Source: Alopecurus myosuroides
Lineage: Eukaryota > Streptophyta > Magnoliopsida > Poales > Poaceae
NCBI GenBank assembly: GCA_028641055.1
Contig: CM054057.1
Coordinates: 330,552,482 to 330,616,481 of the forward strand
DNA: 64,000 bases
Direction: 5' to 3'
In this document: piece by piece, positions 21,713 to 33,312 of the stretch
Position numbering within the stretch: position 1 is the stretch's first letter
Layout of the letters: every line of letters begins with the position of its first letter
Notes under the pieces: generated by a model
The model's database searches: none
Seen by the model: only the letters and a program-made list of their open reading frames with translations
Told to the model about the DNA's origin: nothing
Made by a program: the position numbers and the translations under genes

Positions 21713-24700
21713 GAAGAAGCGCTTATAGAGTTTATTCGTGAGAATCAGGACGTCTTCGCTTGGACGCCCAGTGACATGTCGGGTATTCCGACCGAGTTGG
21801 CTGAGCACAGCTTGCACGTTGATCCCAAGTCCTGGCCTGTGAAGCATGGGTCTAAGAAAAATGAATGAGGAAAGGAGAAAGGCTATAGGAGCAGAGATAG
21901 CTCGGCTCCTTGCTGCCGACTTTATTATGGAGTTTTTTTCACTCGGAATGGTTGGCAAATCCGGTTCTAGTGCTGAAAAAGAACAATGAGTGGAGGATGT
22001 GCATAGATTACACGAGTCTCAATAAGCATTGCCCAAAGGATCCGTTTGCCCTTCCAAGAATAGACCAGATCATAGATGAAGTGGCAGGAAGTGACCTATT
22101 GTGTTTCTTGGATGCCTATTCCGGGTATCACCAGATCAAACTCAAAAAGGAAGATTGGGAGAAAACATCGTTCATAACCCCCTTTGGAGCTTTTTGTTTC
22201 AAAACTATGACCTTTGGGCTGAAGAACGCTGGCGCGACGTACCAACGGTGCATTCAGAAGTGCTTTGAGGATCAGATTGGACGCAACGTCCACGCCTATG
22301 TTGATGATGTGGTGATTAAAACAAGGAAAGCAGAAACGTTCATTGGCGACTTAAAGGAGACATTCAAGAATCTTAGAAGATATCAGATGAAGCTTAACCC
22401 CACAAAGTGCGTATTCGGGATCTCAGCAGGAAAGTTACTCGGTTTTATCGTTTCTGAGAGAGGAATTGAGGCAAACCCGGAAAAGATCAAGGCCATCCAG
22501 AGCTTGAAAAAGCCGGAAGGCCTGAAGCACGTTCAGAAGCTCACAGAATGTGTAGCAGCATTAAGCCGGTTTATATCTAGGCTTGGAGAAAAAGCAATAC
22601 TCCTATACCGACTCTTGAAGAAAACCGACAAATTCGTATGGGACCAAGAGGCGGACGAGGCATTTGAGGCTTTGAAAAAGCAGTTACCCGAGGCGCCGAT
22701 TCTGGCAGCGCCGGGTCATAAAGAGCCCATGTTGGTATACGTTGCGGCCGGGCCCCGGGCGGTCAGCGCAGTGGTTGTAGTTGAGCGCAAGGAGGATGGA
22801 AAGGATCATCCGGTACAAAGGCCGGTTTACTATGTGAGTGAGGTCTTATCTGAAGCAAAGCAGCATCACCCGCATTGGCAAAAGCTAGTTTTTGGGGTCT
22901 TCATGGCCAGCCGGAAATTGAAGCCGTACTTCCGGGAACACCCCATAACGGTGGTCAGCTCTATACCAATGGCAGATATTATCAGAAATTCAGATGCGAC
23001 AGGCAAAATAGCCAAGTGGGCCATTGAGATGGGAGATTATCACATCAACTACGAGCCTCGGTATGCAATCAAGTCCCAGGCTTTAGCTGATTTTATCAAT
23101 GATTGGACTCACACAAGCATGCCCATAATGATGCCAAGTTCCGAGTCTTGGGTGATGCACTTTGATGGTTCCAAGCAATACGAGGGATCAGGAGCTGGGG
23201 TGGTACTCACATCACCAAAAGGAGACAAGTTGAGTTATGTGTTGCAAATTCACTTCGATTGCTCCAACAATATGGCCGAGTATGAGGCCCTATTACACGG
23301 ACTGCGAGTAGCAAAAGAGATCAATATCAGGCGAATAAGGTGTTATGGAGACTCGGATCTTGTGGTACAGCAGGTCTTAGGAACCTGGGATAGAAAGGAT
23401 GCAACCATGGCAGCATATCACAGAGAGGTAGACAGGGTAGCCGGATCTTTTTCCGGGTATCAGGTGGAACACATTGATAGGCGAAAGAACGAGGCAGCAG
23501 ATGCGCTCGCAAGACTCGGCTCGCGTCGAGAGCCGGTTCCGCCTAATGTCTTTCTGGACGAGTTATGGCGGCCCTCTGTCAAAACCGAATCTGAAGAAGA
23601 GGTGGCTAACCAAGACCCGGATTTGGAGCTTGTGTCCGATGTACGTGCTATTCCCGAGTGGACGGAGCCGTTCTTGGCCTACCTGTCACGGGGCGAGTTA
23701 CCACCACAGGAAGTTTTAGCCAGGCAAATCCTGAGACGAGCAAAGGTCTATTCTATCATTAACGGTGAGTTGTATAAGAGAAGTGTTGCAGGTGTCTTTT
23801 TGCGATGTGTAACCCCAGAGGAAGGCCGACAGATTCTGAGGGAGATCCATGAAGGTGATTGTGGGCACCATGCCTCCAGAAGATCCCTTGTGGATAAAGC
23901 ATATCGACAAAGTTTCTTCTGGCTCACGGCTTTGGCGGATGCGGAATGCTTGGTGGTAAGATGTGATGGATGTCAAAGGTATGCTCGCCAAACCCATGTG
24001 CCGGCTATGGAGTTGCGAACAATCCCACTGACTTGGCCGTTTGCGGTTGGGGGTATGGATATGGTGGGTCCCTTTCACATGTCTCCTTGCAAAAAGACTC
24101 ATCTTTTGGTGGCTATTGATAAGTTTACCAAATGGGTTGAAGTCATGCCAGTCACAAATTGTGAAGCAGCTACAGCGGTCAAGTTCCTGAAAAAGACCAT
24201 CTATCGGTTTGGATATCCTCATAGCATAATAAAAGATAATGGAACCAACATGTCCTTAGGTGAGATGGAGAAGTTTTGTGGAAACAATGGCATCCGCCTT
24301 GATATAGCCTCGGTAGCCCATCCACAAGCTAATGGACAGGTGGAGAGGGCAAACCAGGAGTTACTTCGTGGGTTGAAACCACAACTACGAGTCCCGTGCC
24401 TCAGAGCTGCTGGAGCATGGGTTGAGGAGTTACCATCAGTGGTTTGGGGAATTAACACTACACCTAACAGATCTACTCAGATGACTCCATTTTGATGGTT
24501 TATGGTGCAGAGGCAGTTCTTTCGAGTGACATTATCCATGACTCGCCCCGAGTGGCGGCTTATGTTGAGGTGGAGAACGAGAAGACCCGGCAAGACGTCG
24601 TGGACATGTTAGAAGAGCACAAGGAGCAAGCTTTGGAGCGATCAGCTATATATCAACAGGATCTGAGGCGATACCATAGTCGCCGAGTCAAAACCCGGGT

Positions 24701-24937
24701 TTTCCAGGAAGGAGACCTGGTATTGCGCTTAGTACAATCAAAGGAAGGGAAGCACAAGTTATCTCCACCATGGGAGGGTCGTTCATCATAAGCCGGAATT
24801 TGCATAATGGATCATACTACTTAATAGATGCAAGGGAAGAGTCGGATACTCTCAATGACACCGCCCATACCACTTCATCTATGCAAGAACGGGAAAGACC
24901 ATGGAACGTGGCTCAGCTGAGTCCCTACTACACTTAG
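21713..24937 (+). pseudogene. RT, dual RNase H and integrase of element B
   Basis: These domains copy the RNA into DNA and integrate it. RT motifs: WRMCIDYTSLNKHCPKDPF, GYHQIKL, FGLKNAGATYQR and the catalytic AYVDDVV (about 22290). RNase H follows (LVYVAAGPRAVSAVV), then the second RNase H-like domain (MHFDGSKQYEGSGAGVV, NMAEYEALLHG, GDSDLVVQQV). The integrase zinc head is GDCGHHAS with CDGCQRYA; the DDE core shows GMDMVGP, KDNGTNM and NGQVERAN (about 24340). The central 861 codons (from about 21910) are open. Breaks: frameshift near 21845, break at 24493 (MTPF then stop) and frameshift near 24780. The end is NVAQLSPYYT near 24937. Confidence 0.9.
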
Positions 24938-26069
24938 CATAGACTCGGTTTACAAGCTGAATTGCACGATGTAACAGGTAGCACGTTTCAGACGCACTGT
25001 TTTCCTATCCAGGGTACCTAAGGGGACTGAAGGGTTTTTAATGAGGCGGCTTGCTGACCTCACCTTCTTCATATCAATAAAGAGATGGTTAAACTATGAT
25101 ATTGTTTGTTTCCTATTTCTTTCTGTTAGCTTGTTTTGAATTTTTATGTCTTATTCTACTCCATATCAGGTAAGTATTTATTGTTTAGTCATAATATACA
25201 GGTCTAAATTTTTCACAGATTGCATATATAGGTCTTGGGGGCTGATTGCTTGAATAGCACAGTTATATCTCAGACCCGGCCATGATGCCATTAGGTTATG
25301 AGGACCGATTACTTGCAATAAGTACGGTTACAATCTTATAACCGGACAATAGAGCCAAACTTTTTCTTTGTTTTTCTTGTTTAAGCTTGATGTGACTCGC
25401 AATAGTGTGGCGTGTTTTGCTAACGTATAATTACAATCAGTCATGACGCCCACTGGGACTTGCCTGACCCTGTTTTTATAAAGTTATAGCAGCATTGAAT
25501 ATCCACGCGAAAGCCGGCTTACAACAAAGAGGATCAAAAGGGTCATCCAAACTACAAGTTATGCAGAGTAAAAGGCTATAGCCGGAAACTCACAATGTAT
25601 TAATCATAGCTTCAAAATTCATATGTGTAACTATATGTTTCGGTCCTTGGCAAAAACAGTGAGTTTTTCTTAAAACTACAAATCGCTAGACTCGAAAATT
25701 TGGGTCTTGGGGACTTGGGAATTTGAGAAAAACAGCAAACTGTCTAGCTATAGAGCTTAAAACCCAAAAATCCGAGTCTTGGGGACTTAGGGACTTAAGA
25801 AGCAAAGTTCACCCGGTCAAAAAAATCCTAAGACCTGGAAACCGAGTCTCATAGATTTGGAAAAGAAGAAAGTGCAGAAAAGAAAAAATATGCAAGTTTA
25901 AGGCTAAAAAGTGCATATGAAGGTGGATGGTCAAAAGGGCTAAGTGTGTTACAAACCAAGGGAGTAGTATCACAAGTGCACAGGCGCACTATCAAATAAA
26001 TAAGTGTATCAGGCATACTACAAAATGCCTATTGGCCGAATGAGTGTTTATGGGCGAAAACGATAAACT
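24938..26069. other. Non-coding spacer between integrase and aORF of B
   Basis: No gene. It is similar to the A spacer in reverse complement. It carries CTTGGGGGCT (25234-25243) and two CTTGGGGACT motifs (25706-25715, 25778-25787), each in a region of loose repeats. Pol and aORF converge on it. Confidence 0.6.
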
Positions 26070-26977
26070 TTACTCGGCATCCATAACCGAGTCATCAACG
26101 GTAGTCTTGGCAGCCGGGTCTTCGGCGGTTTCTTCTGTAGCTTTCCCTGCCTCCGTGTCCGGGTCAACCACGGTATCAGCGCGAGAAGGAGGAGGGACAA
26201 CTGGAGTGGATGATGTTGGCGCAGAGTCGGCCTCGGCCTTCTTCTTGGCAACTTCCTCCTTGTACCGGGCTAGCATATCAAAAGGAGCAGGGAGAGCAGA
26301 AGGTACCGGCTTATCTTCAGTGTTGTACGGAGGGGTAAGCTTGTTTGCATCAAGTTTCTCGGCAATCAACCTGGCCGAGTGACGAATCTGAGTGTGGAGA
26401 GCTTTGAAGTCCTTTGCCAAGAATCGAGAGCCGTCAGTATTGAATTCGGGGAATCCGTTCACAAGCGTTGCCAGCTCAAGCCTAGGATAGTAGGCTTTGG
26501 CCAACGCGAGGCCACGGATCACCCCAACCCGGCACGCCAAGCGCTTCCAGTGATCGATCCAGGCAGGGATCGTCGAGCATGCATCAAGAATCTGGGATAC
26601 GCCGCCATAAGCACCAGGACACTTCACGGCTTCAAGGGTCCACTTGGTCCCCACAGAAAACTGCCGGATAACAGCCTTAAGGGTCTTCAGTTTCTCCATA
26701 TCATCCTGATCATCAACCTTTTCAGCCGGACCTGCAGAATAAAAAGAAAAGCAAAGTGGTAAGACTCGGTTTATAGACCCTACAAAATGAGAAATCCGAG
26801 TGATAATCAGGAAGTTAGATTCGTTTACCAATTATGGAGCTGTAAGTATCGGCAACGAAGGTTGAGATTTTTTTTCAGTAAACCCTTAGCGTTATGGAGC
26901 TTTTTCTTGTATTTCTTGCAATCCTTGGAAAGGTCCTTCACCTCGGCCTCCATCTCTTCTCTAAGTTTGGTCTCAAC
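26070..26977 (-). pseudogene. aORF of element B, 3' exons
   Basis: This is the downstream end of B's antisense gene. The last exon (about 26733-26070) is intact and encodes GPAEKVDDQDDMEKLK, then WIDHWKRLACRVGVIRGLALAKAYYP and an acidic tail ending at 26070. The preceding exon (from about 26830) is coiled-coil: KLREEMEAEVKDLSKDCKKYKKKL. That exon is cut by element D at 26977 and its first half is at 42062 to about 42119. The exon structure matches A. Confidence 0.75.
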
Positions 26978-29900
26978 TATCGCACCCGGACTTCTAGAGG
27001 ATACTCACCGTACGAACTGAACAGTATTCTGATGGGATTACGGGGCTTTCCGGCACCCGTGTCCTCTTACGAGTAGGCCAACACTTATGTGTGACAACCC
27101 ATCGCTACTGCTCACCGTCGATGTAAACTATCCTGTAGGAATCAGGTCACTACCATTGACGTACTTCATACCATACACACATGGTACGTCAACGACTTTG
27201 AACAAAAGGATAACACAACATGCCTCTACGACACAAAAGATTGAAATAAGTTGCAAATGGCCCTCACTAGGGCAGAGATAGCAAATACAATCATCCAGAG
27301 GACACATGTCCCAACATAGCATCATTACATCTCAGCGGAAGCATTCAACGGGGTCTGAGTACAGACAAAATCCAAATAGGCTTAAGAAGCCGGAAACTGA
27401 AATAAAGACGGAGCCCATCCACGATGTCTCGGATCCTGCCCGGGTCCGCTAACTACTCGTCAGCAGCCTCGTCAAACTCCACGTAGTAGCCGTCACCTGG
27501 ATCCTCGTAAGCGTAGTCTGCGGAAACCACAGCCCCAAAGGGGTCAATACATAGACGTACTGGCAAGCAAGACTCACAGTTCACCAAAGTATAGCCCGTC
27601 AACACAAGCACAGATGACTTGGGTTCAACGGAAAGAAGGGGATATATAAGATGCTGCAACTGGCTGCGCTAACCAACTACAGAGATTCTATCACTTCCAA
27701 CTATCAGAACGGGATAAGATCGAGTGTTGTAACCAACTGAAAGATAACATCAAACAAACCCATCCTGGATCTCGCCCCTTATCCAAAGAAGCAATCCGAG
27801 GATAACTCACACGGTTGGATTAAGATGAAACAAGTTATTGTGACAATAGTCCTATTACTAGTCAAATTGATAATCATGGGGTGTGAGATTATGAATCATT
27901 AGGTTTAAGTTGTCCTGAGTACTTGTTAGCCAGTACTTTCACCAAGTTAACCATAACCGCGGAAAACACGGCTTCTCGAGAAGATTATCCCTGAAGGGTT
28001 GCACCAATTTGGCCGTACACGTATGAATAACCCGCCAGATGGGATGCCTCCCACCAAGCGGGGCACTCAACACAACTCAACTCTTCTTCGCATCAAGCCC
28101 AAAGCACCTTGGGCGCACGGCTAATCGAGCCCAGAAGAAAATGGACCCTCATAGCACTCTAAGAACGTGTCCCCCTATATGCCGACTACAAAAGTTCCAC
28201 CCTGCGCTGGGCTCGCAAAAACATGCATGCGGCAAATAGAAAGCACGAACTAAATGAGATGATTTGGACGAGATGCGAATCGAATCAAATTGAGGGGGGC
28301 GCCCATACTCGCTTCCCACATGCGGGTAGTGCGCTCATCATGGATCAGTAGACAAGACCCTTTTCCTATTAGGGTCGACACTAGCAGGCCTCAAAACCAC
28401 ACAGGGCCTCCTGCCGGTGCCTTATCATCAAATTATTATTAAGTAATAACATTAGCATGATTGATTGATTGATTAAACATCGAGCCCCCAGAACATAATG
28501 AAAATCTAGTAACTGAAAGTAACGGGTAACAGACTCGAGCAAAACAACCTAAGCATGCTAGTAAGACACTGGCTCAATCAATAGGGTTGTAGGAGTGGTG
28601 GTGAGGCAATATCAGGGTTAAAGGATTCATGTGATAGGTTCGTAACATAAACAACTACCACTAAGGCTAGCAAGAATAGACAACGGAAAGTATCGGTAAC
28701 CAGGATTGAAAGGAACACAATGGTTATGTGAGTGATAACTTGCCTGCGAACTCAGCAGCCTGGTACTGAGCTAGATCCTCAGAAGGGGTGCTGTAAAGAT
28801 CGTCTGTCTCAACATCGTCGTCTATTCGAGAAGAAGCAAACAAACAAAACAGGAATGTAAACAATCATTATCATGGCATTGTGCACAATCAAGATGATGC
28901 ATGACAAGTTAATGGTTGCATCAAAATAAACTAGCTAACATGATGACACAATTTAAATGGACCCCTATGCTATTTTGAGTGGCATATGGGAAAGGGTCCA
29001 TAATTAAGTGGAACAAATGATTTACCATTAATTATTATGTGAAAGTTGTTAGCATGATGCATGCATGATGGTAACAACAAAATAACAACACATAACAATA
29101 ATAGATGCAAGTAATAAAAGGATTGAACAAGTTTTGGAAATCATTTATTAAGGTTGGAAAGTTTGGTTACTTAAACATGTCACACAAGCAATTATTGTTT
29201 TCATCAATTTAAAGTGTGCAAAACAATTAACAAAATTTATATTTGAAAAGAACATCAAATTTTAGTTGGATTACATGTTTCAAATATTGAAATTTGAATT
29301 AGGATGAATTTATTATGAATTACACAATATTGAACAAGTTTTAATTGAATTTTAAACAAGTGTGAATTTTATTTGAATTTTATTTGTTCAAATCATAAAT
29401 TCAATTTCACATTTGAAAAGTTCACACTTTGATGGTTTGAAAACATATTTTGCATGTTCAAAAATATTTTATTTTGAGTAAGTTATGATTTTTATCAAAT
29501 TTAAATGAATTAAACAAGTATTAAATTATTTAGGCAATTTAAATTATTCAAACAATGAAACAAATTTTATATTTGAATAGGATATTCAAAATGGTATGAA
29601 AAACATATTTTATTTGCCTTATTTGGAATTAGTATGAATTATTTATGAATTGTTGCAAATTACATTTGAATTATTCAAATTTGAATTTTAAATGTATTTG
29701 GAATATTCAAAACAGTACACATTTGGAATAATTGGATAGACAATTAAATTTGGAGCAATAAACATATAAAACTTTTATTTATTGGACTTATAGATTAAAA
29801 GTTATTAATTTTTAAAGTTTAGTGTTTTATTCTGCCATTTAAAAGAAATAGAAAATAACAGAAAACATTTTAAACTCTTGTTACGGGCCAGCACCCTAGC

Positions 29901-31601
29901 CGCAGCCACTGCAGGGTGGGCCACGGGCCCTGGTGTGCTGGCGTGGCGAGTGAGAGGCTGACAGGGGGCCCTCCCTGTCAGCGCTCGGCTGCAAAAAGTT
30001 GGGAATAATCCCGGGGATGCGAGGGATCGAACCCGCGATCCCCCTGTGCGCGCTCTGTTCCCTGAACCAGTAGGGCTGTTGCGTTTCGTTGTCAGGTAAC
30101 CGATGCGCAGCGAGGAAGAGGTGTTGGGAGTGGATCTGAAACTTTAACTGAACCTGAAATCCCTCTGCGACTGACAGAACACGCGGCTCGCCGGCGGCGA
30201 TCTCGTGGCCGTGCTGTGCCGTGGATGGATGTGATGAGGACGTGCACGGAGCTGTGGCAGTGATGCGAGCAAGAGGCAGAGAGGAGGAGGGGACGGTGGC
30301 TCGCTCACCGTGGGGCGTCGAGGAAGCAGGAGGTTGAGGTGGCGCGGCCGGCGGCGATGACGGAGACGGCGGCGTGATTCCAGCCACTCCCCGTGCTCCC
30401 GCAGGTGTCCAAAAGGGAGAGCAGTTGGTGGCGAGCTGGTTCCAGTGCTTAGCGGGGGTAGGTGGTGGCTACAGTGGTGGCGATCGACGGGGGTTCAGAG
30501 GCTCGCCGTCGGCGAGGTGGATACAGAGAGGTGGGCGGCGACAGAGAGAAAGGATTGGCGGCGCGGCGCGGGGAGCGAGGATGGCTAGGGCTAGGGCACG
30601 GCGCCAGGGGCCTAGGGGGGTATTTATGGAGTGCGGGGGAGCTCCCTGGCCGTCGAGCGCCGCCGTACGCCGACGTGGCGGCCTCGGATGGCTGCCGTAC
30701 TTCAAACAGAACGCGTGCACGCTTTTTGAAGCGGTACGCGCTCGGTAGGCGGGCTGGGCTGCGCGCGCTGTAGGCTGAGGTGGGCTGGGTTTGTTAGCTG
30801 ACGCGCGCGCGCTGTAGTTTTCTCTTTTTATTTTTCTGTTTTACTTTTTTTTTGCTGAAAACAGATTTGGAAGAATTTGATAGGGTTTCTAATTTTAAAA
30901 ACTTAGAGAAAATTCATGGGACCATGTTAGCTCAAAAGCTAACAGTTGGCAAAAAGGTTTTTGAAAATTCAAACTTTTACATTGCTGTTTGGAAAATAAG
31001 CCAACTTGGATGATTTTTGAATATTTAAATTGATTAATGAAATCAACCTTTCAATAAGGTGACCCAAAGGATTAATTGGAAACAAGGAATGAGAGAAAGT
31101 TTTGGTTATTATTTTTATAGTTTCAAATTGGTTCTGTTTGAAAATATTTGATTTGAATTGGAATATTTTGTTAATTAATATAGAAACAACAACTTAATAG
31201 GGTGAACCCTATTATTAGTTGGATTAGAATTATTGGAATGGTTTGATATTTTATAATTTCCAAATGAGGTGTTGTTGAATTTGAGTTTGAGTTTGAAAAC
31301 AATTTGGGAATTATTTATTTGAAATAAAAGCACCATTTTATCAAGTGATCCATAATGAGAAGTATGACAACAAATAGATGGTTTTTATTTGTGATTTTTA
31401 TTTCAAATGTTGTAACAGAGCAAGTATGAAAATAACCATTTGAAATTGTTTGAGTTTGATTATGAAAACAAGGTAAAACAGTTGCAAAACAAATAGTAAC
31501 AAATGCAAACAAATAATTAAACATGATGACATGATGCAATACTTGAATTAAAACAATAAATCAAACATTCTAGGGGAATATTTCATACTTGGGATGTTAC
31601 A
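26978..31601 (-). repeat. 3' LTR of element D
   Basis: 4624 bp. On the minus strand it starts TGTAACATCCC and ends GGGTGCGATA; the usual terminal CA has become TA here. A very AT-rich stretch (28850-29880) and a GC-rich core (29885-30800) are followed by another AT-rich arm. It is nearly identical to the 5' LTR. Confidence 0.93.
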
Positions 31602-31617
31602 AAACGCCCCCCCTTGA
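31602..31617 (-). other. Polypurine tract of element D
   Basis: On the minus strand AAGGGGGGGCGTTT lies immediately before the 3' LTR. Confidence 0.75.
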
Positions 31618-31639
31618 AGGAATCGCGCCCCGAGATTCC

Positions 31640-32905
31640 TTACTGAGAAGTGAAAAGGTCCGGATACTTCTTGCGAAGATCCTCTTCGGTCTCCCACGTT
31701 GCCTCTTTATCGGAATTATGCGACCATTGCACTTTCAAGAACTTGGTGCTCTTGTTGCGAGTCTTACGCTCGGTCTCATCGAGGATACGAATAGGGTGCT
31801 CCTCATAAGATAGATCATCTTGCAGTTCAATGGAATCATGATCAACTGCACGATCTGGATCTTTGAAACACTTCTTGAGCTGTGACACGTGGAACACATC
31901 GTGCACCTTGGATAGTTTTTCTGGAAGTTCAAGACGATAAGAATTTTCTGCCCGCCTTGAGAGAATGTTGAAAGGACCAATGTATCTTGGTGCAAGCTTT
32001 CCTTTCACACTAAAACGATGAGTGCCTCTGAGGGGAGTTACACGGAGATATGCCTTATCACCAGGTGCATAGATCATATCCCTGTGCTTGCTATCATAAT
32101 AGCTCTTCTGACGAGACTGAGCAATCCTGAGATTGTCACGAATGATACGAACTTTCTCCTCGGCTTCCTTAACAATGTCAGGGCCTAAGAGTGAACGTTC
32201 ACCAGCTCCAGACCAGTTGATTGGACTCCTGCATCTGCGACCATACAGTGCCTCAAATGGTGCCATGCCTAGGCTTGCCTGGTAGCTGTTGTTGTAGGAG
32301 AATTCAGCGTATGGAAGGCAATCCTCCCATTTCATGCCAAAGGAGAGACCACATGCTCTGAGCATATCCTCGAGAATCTGATTGACTCTTTCGACTTGCC
32401 CCTGAGACTGAGGGTGATAAGCTGTGCTGAACAGAAGTTTAGTGCCCAAAGCTTCTTGAAAGCTTTTCCAGAAATGAGAAGTGAAGATACTTCCACGGTC
32501 TGAGCTTATTTCCAATGGAACACCATGAAGAGGAACAACTTTTGCTGTGTAGAGCTCTGCTAACTGGCTAGCTGAGATAGTTTCCTTGACAGCAAAGAAG
32601 TGAGCTACCTTAGTGAGACGATCAATAACAACGAAGATTGCATCGTTGCCCTTCTTGGACTTTGGAAACCCAGTAACGAAGTCCATTTCAATCATGTCCC
32701 ACTTCCACTCAGGAATTTTCAGAGGTTGGAGTAGACCGGCTGTTTTCTGATGGACTGCTTTAACACGTTGACAAACGTCGCATTCAGAAACGTATTGAGC
32801 AATTTCACGTTTCATGCCAGGCCACCAATACAGAGTCTTGAGATCCTGGTACATCTTTGTACTTCCAGGGTGGATGGAGAGAGGAGTTTCATGAGCCTCC
32901 TTGGA
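31640..32905 (-). CDS. Integrase with chromodomain, element D
   Basis: This inserts element DNA; the chromodomain is thought to steer insertion to marked chromatin. The zinc-binding Cys pair is CDVCQR near 32780. The DDE core shows MDFVTGFP, SSDRGSIF and GQVERVNQ. The GPY/F-like region is KLAPRYIGPF, followed by HVSQLKKCF. The chromodomain occupies about the last 50 residues (YEEHPIRILD, FLKVQWSH, EATWE, LRKKYPDLF). All catalytic acids are present. The frame is cut from the upstream pol by a 1-bp loss near 32905, so it would not be made as part of the polyprotein. Confidence 0.92.
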   Translation of the reverse strand, partial: SKEAHETPLSIHPGSTKMYQDLKTLYWWPGMKREIAQYVSECDVCQRVKAVHQKTAGLLQPLKIPEWKWDMIEMDFVTGFPKSKKGNDAIFVVIDRLTKVAHFFAVKETISASQLAELYTAKVVPLHGVPLEISSDRGSIFTSHFWKSFQEALGTKLLFSTAYHPQSQGQVERVNQILEDMLRACGLSFGMKWEDCLPYAEFSYNNSYQASLGMAPFEALYGRRCRSPINWSGAGERSLLGPDIVKEAEEKVRIIRDNLRIAQSRQKSYYDSKHRDMIYAPGDKAYLRVTPLRGTHRFSVKGKLAPRYIGPFNILSRRAENSYRLELPEKLSKVHDVFHVSQLKKCFKDPDRAVDHDSIELQDDLSYEEHPIRILDETERKTRNKSTKFLKVQWSHNSDKEATWETEEDLRKKYPDLFTSQ

Positions 32906-33312
32906 ATGATATCCTTGAGACTTTGAATCTGAGGAACTGCAATGCGTCCTTCGAAGAACACAGTTCCCTTGTCATCAATTGAGAAGGACTTGAATTTATC
33001 ATTGCCTTCTGTGATGTGCTCTACAATCTTCTTGATTTTAGTATCACGAAGTTGTTCAGAACGAATCTTGTCCTCGAGAGTTGGACTGGCTGTCAAGCTA
33101 GCAAGGTATCCTTCAGGGACAAGACCAAGGTTCAGCTTCTGGAATTCTTCATGAAGTGGAGGTTGGCTTTCCATGATCATGAGATTATTGCAATAGGATT
33201 TTCGACTGAGAGCATCGGCCATAACATTAGCCTTGCCTGGAGTGTAAGAAATGGTGAGATCAAAGTCTTTAATCTTCTCAATCCATCTCCTTTGCCTGAG
33301 GTTCAGATCTGG
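32905..33312 (-). pseudogene. RNase H end and linker to integrase, element D
   Basis: It continues pol after the in-frame TAG at 33313. It encodes the RNase H tail (MADALSRK near 33222) and the linker (NDKFKSFSIDDKGTVFFEGRIAVP). The frame is lost near 32905 by a 1-bp deletion just before the integrase zinc domain. Confidence 0.85.

Noticed and set aside
28440..29880. CRISPR-like or satellite array in the AT-rich part of the D LTR.
   Set aside because: Repeated AAATTTGAAT-type words have no fixed period or spacer structure; this is simple AT-rich LTR sequence.
30023..30075. tRNA-like stretch in the D LTR (GGTTCGATCCC on the minus strand; second copy at 40481).
   Set aside because: The B-box-like word fits, but the T-stem pairs at only three of five positions and no acceptor stem or A box could be found. 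It is not a tRNA gene.
29896..30748. Overlapping open frames in the GC-rich core of the D LTRs.
   Set aside because: Several frames on both strands are open at once, which is a composition effect around the promoter; no domain is recognisable.
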